64,000 nucleotides of DNA, from assembly GCF_030812415.1 (NCBI RefSeq), contig NZ_JAUSST010000002.1, forward strand, positions 496,001 through 560,000, given 5' to 3'. A program made the translations under genes and the position numbers. Below, piece by piece: positions 62,659 through 64,000 of the stretch. Within the stretch, counting starts at the first letter, position 1; the number at the start of each line of letters is the position of its first letter. This DNA comes from Paenibacillus harenae (GTDB lineage: Bacteria; Bacillota; Bacilli; Paenibacillales; Paenibacillaceae). The notes beneath the pieces were generated by a model. That model searched no databases. It had not been told where the DNA came from and saw only the letters and a list, made by a program, of their open reading frames with translations.

Positions 62659-64000
62659 CTATGATTTGCAACCGAACCACGCCTCGCTTAAGCGCCGAAT
62701 ACCATCCTCCAACTGCGCTTCCTCCATGCCTCCGAACCCGATCATGATGTAGCCAGGCGGACAATCATCGGCATTGTTCCAATGATGCACTGGCGAATAG
62801 ACGCGGCAATCCACGCGCTCCGCTAGCTGAAGAAGCTCTGTGCTGTCGCGCCCCTTTACATCCAGCAGCAAGTGAAGGCCGGACCGGTCGCCGATTACTT
62901 CGACGAGCTCCCCCATCCAGTGCTGAATGGCAGCCGTAACCGCCTTGTGCTTTCCGTGGTAGATACGTTTCATCTTGCGTATATGTCTGGCGAAATGTCC
63001 CCGCTTCATGAACAGCGTAACCGCCTTCTGGATGATGGGGGATACGGGCTGGCTGTAACTCGCAAGCTTGCTTTGAACCGATGCCATTAATCGTGGAGGC
63101 AGGACGAGGTAGCTTAAGCGGGCCGCCGGCAGGAACGACTTCGACAGCGTACCCATATAGATTACCTTCTCGGCTGTATCTAACGCTTTGAGTGCGGGAA
63201 CAGGATGTCCGTAATAGCGGAATTCGCTATCGTAATCGTCCTCCAGCAGGAGTCCGTCGCAATCAATCGCCCATTGCAGCAGCCGTGTCCGTTTATGAAT
63301 AGGCAGTACCATGCCTACCGGAAATTGATGGGAGGGAGTGACGTAGGCGACCTGCACTTCTTCCGTATATAGACCTTCCACATGAATGCCGTCATATTCT
63401 AGCTTAATAGGCGATATGGAGCAGCCATGATTGCGAAGAACCGTCTTGACTCCCGAATAACCGGGCTCTTCCATGCCAATGCGGCGCTCACGAAGCGACA
63501 GTATTTGGCAGAGCATGCTCACCGAATGCTGGGTACCGGCGCAAACGACAATCTGCTCAGGCTTGCAATGGACGCCGCGCGATTCGAAGACGTATCGGGC
63601 AATCTCCTCGCGCAGCTCTACATCCCCCTGAAAGTGTCCGTAGCCGAGCACATCGCTTGACCTGCGCGAGACGGCATCGACGAGGCAGCTCTTCCACGCT
63701 TCATGAGGAAACCGTTCGATGTCCATATCGCCATACTGAAAGTCGTAGCGAACGTTGCTTAGCGGTGCCTTAGGCGTCACTGTTGCCGGCATATAGTTAT
63801 CAGTCCCGTCCGGCTCTGTTATTGGCCATACGAGCTCCTCAAGCGGCAATACGCGGTATCCGCCGCGTTGCTTGCTATCGATATAGCCTTCCGACAACAA
63901 CTGCTGGTAAGCCGATTCAATCGTATTTTTACTTACGCCGAGGTGCAGCGCGAGCTGGCGGATTGCTGGCAACTGTACGCCTTCGACAAGCAAGCCCGCT
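62659..64000 (-). CDS. MocR-type regulator (GntR domain fused to aminotransferase fold), 5' cut by window
   Basis: The frame is open to the window edge, so the N-terminus is missing. Visible: the second half of a GntR winged helix (LPAIRQLALHLGVSKNTIES), then a fold-type I PLP aminotransferase: FQYGDMDIERFPHEAWK, GHFQGDVELREEIARY, VVCAGTQHSVSML, YVTPSHQFPVGMVL, LLEDDYDSEFRY, and the PLP-lysine motif MGTLSKSFLPAARLSYLVLP. Such MocR proteins (for example PdxR, GabR) use PLP, sometimes with an amino compound, to control transcription. The target here lies outside the window. Confidence 0.9.
   Translation of the reverse strand, partial: AGLLVEGVQLPAIRQLALHLGVSKNTIESAYQQLLSEGYIDSKQRGGYRVLPLEELVWPITEPDGTDNYMPATVTPKAPLSNVRYDFQYGDMDIERFPHEAWKSCLVDAVSRRSSDVLGYGHFQGDVELREEIARYVFESRGVHCKPEQIVVCAGTQHSVSMLCQILSLRERRIGMEEPGYSGVKTVLRNHGCSISPIKLEYDGIHVEGLYTEEVQVAYVTPSHQFPVGMVLPIHKRTRLLQWAIDCDGLLLEDDYDSEFRYYGHPVPALKALDTAEKVIYMGTLSKSFLPAARLSYLVLPPRLMASVQSKLASYSQPVSPIIQKAVTLFMKRGHFARHIRKMKRIYHGKHKAVTAAIQHWMGELVEVIGDRSGLHLLLDVKGRDSTELLQLAERVDCRVYSPVHHWNNADDCPPGYIMIGFGGMEEAQLEDGIRRLSEAWFGCKS

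Overview
The window looks like chromosome from a Paenibacillaceae bacterium (Paenibacillus/Cohnella type, phylum Bacillota). The evidence is the B. subtilis-like gene set (xpt, a ywnA-type Rrf2 gene, yqzE near yqhG-yqhH, yrzA, yvbK). Further support comes from YesMN/LplABC-type sugar loci, copper-amine-oxidase-N surface proteins, a B12-dependent ribonucleotide reductase, strong AGGAGG ribosome sites and frequent TTG/GTG starts. No prophage, CRISPR array, rRNA or intact insertion sequence was seen.

Layout: 1-3.6 kb holds the end of a metallo-beta-lactamase-fold hydrolase, an ADP-ribosylglycohydrolase, a repeat-rich gap, tRNA-Leu(CAG), xpt and an Rrf2 regulator. 3.8-13.1 kb is a complete nine-gene opine-metallophore operon, cntKLMABCDFE, behind a consensus-like promoter and a Zur-type box. 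It covers biosynthesis (histidine racemase, nicotianamine-synthase-like enzyme, opine dehydrogenase), ABC import and MFS export. It is AT-richer than its surroundings and abuts a second tRNA-Leu(CAG). The residues that set substrate choice in CntM predict staphylopine itself. 13.2-23.6 kb is housekeeping: a deacetylase and an amidase for the envelope, yqzE, the yqhGH pair, NrdR-boxed nrdJ and an RCC1/copper-amine-oxidase-N protein.

23.8-47.3 kb is a plant-polysaccharide region. It has a YesMN two-component system, two complete LplABC-type importers, two AraC regulators, cytoplasmic GH43, GH51 and GH67 enzymes for arabinoxylan/glucuronoxylan oligosaccharides, and a BadF-type sugar kinase with a GH4 phospho-glycosidase. 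Part of this region is decaying: a frameshifted GH43 copy, a gutted response regulator beside an intact histidine kinase, and a 3' permease scrap.

50-64 kb contains a polysaccharide deacetylase, a phoX-tatA-tatC secretion unit with markedly AT-rich tat genes, an IS3 orfA remnant, a YvbK acetyltransferase, a PQQ-propeller lipoprotein, an amidase, a YrzA-like protein, an unusual single-chain fusion of two sugar-permease domains, an M48 protease fused to ankyrin repeats, tRNA-Pro/tRNA-Thr and the 3' part of a MocR regulator.

All assignments come from reading the sequence and remembered family knowledge. No database search was run.
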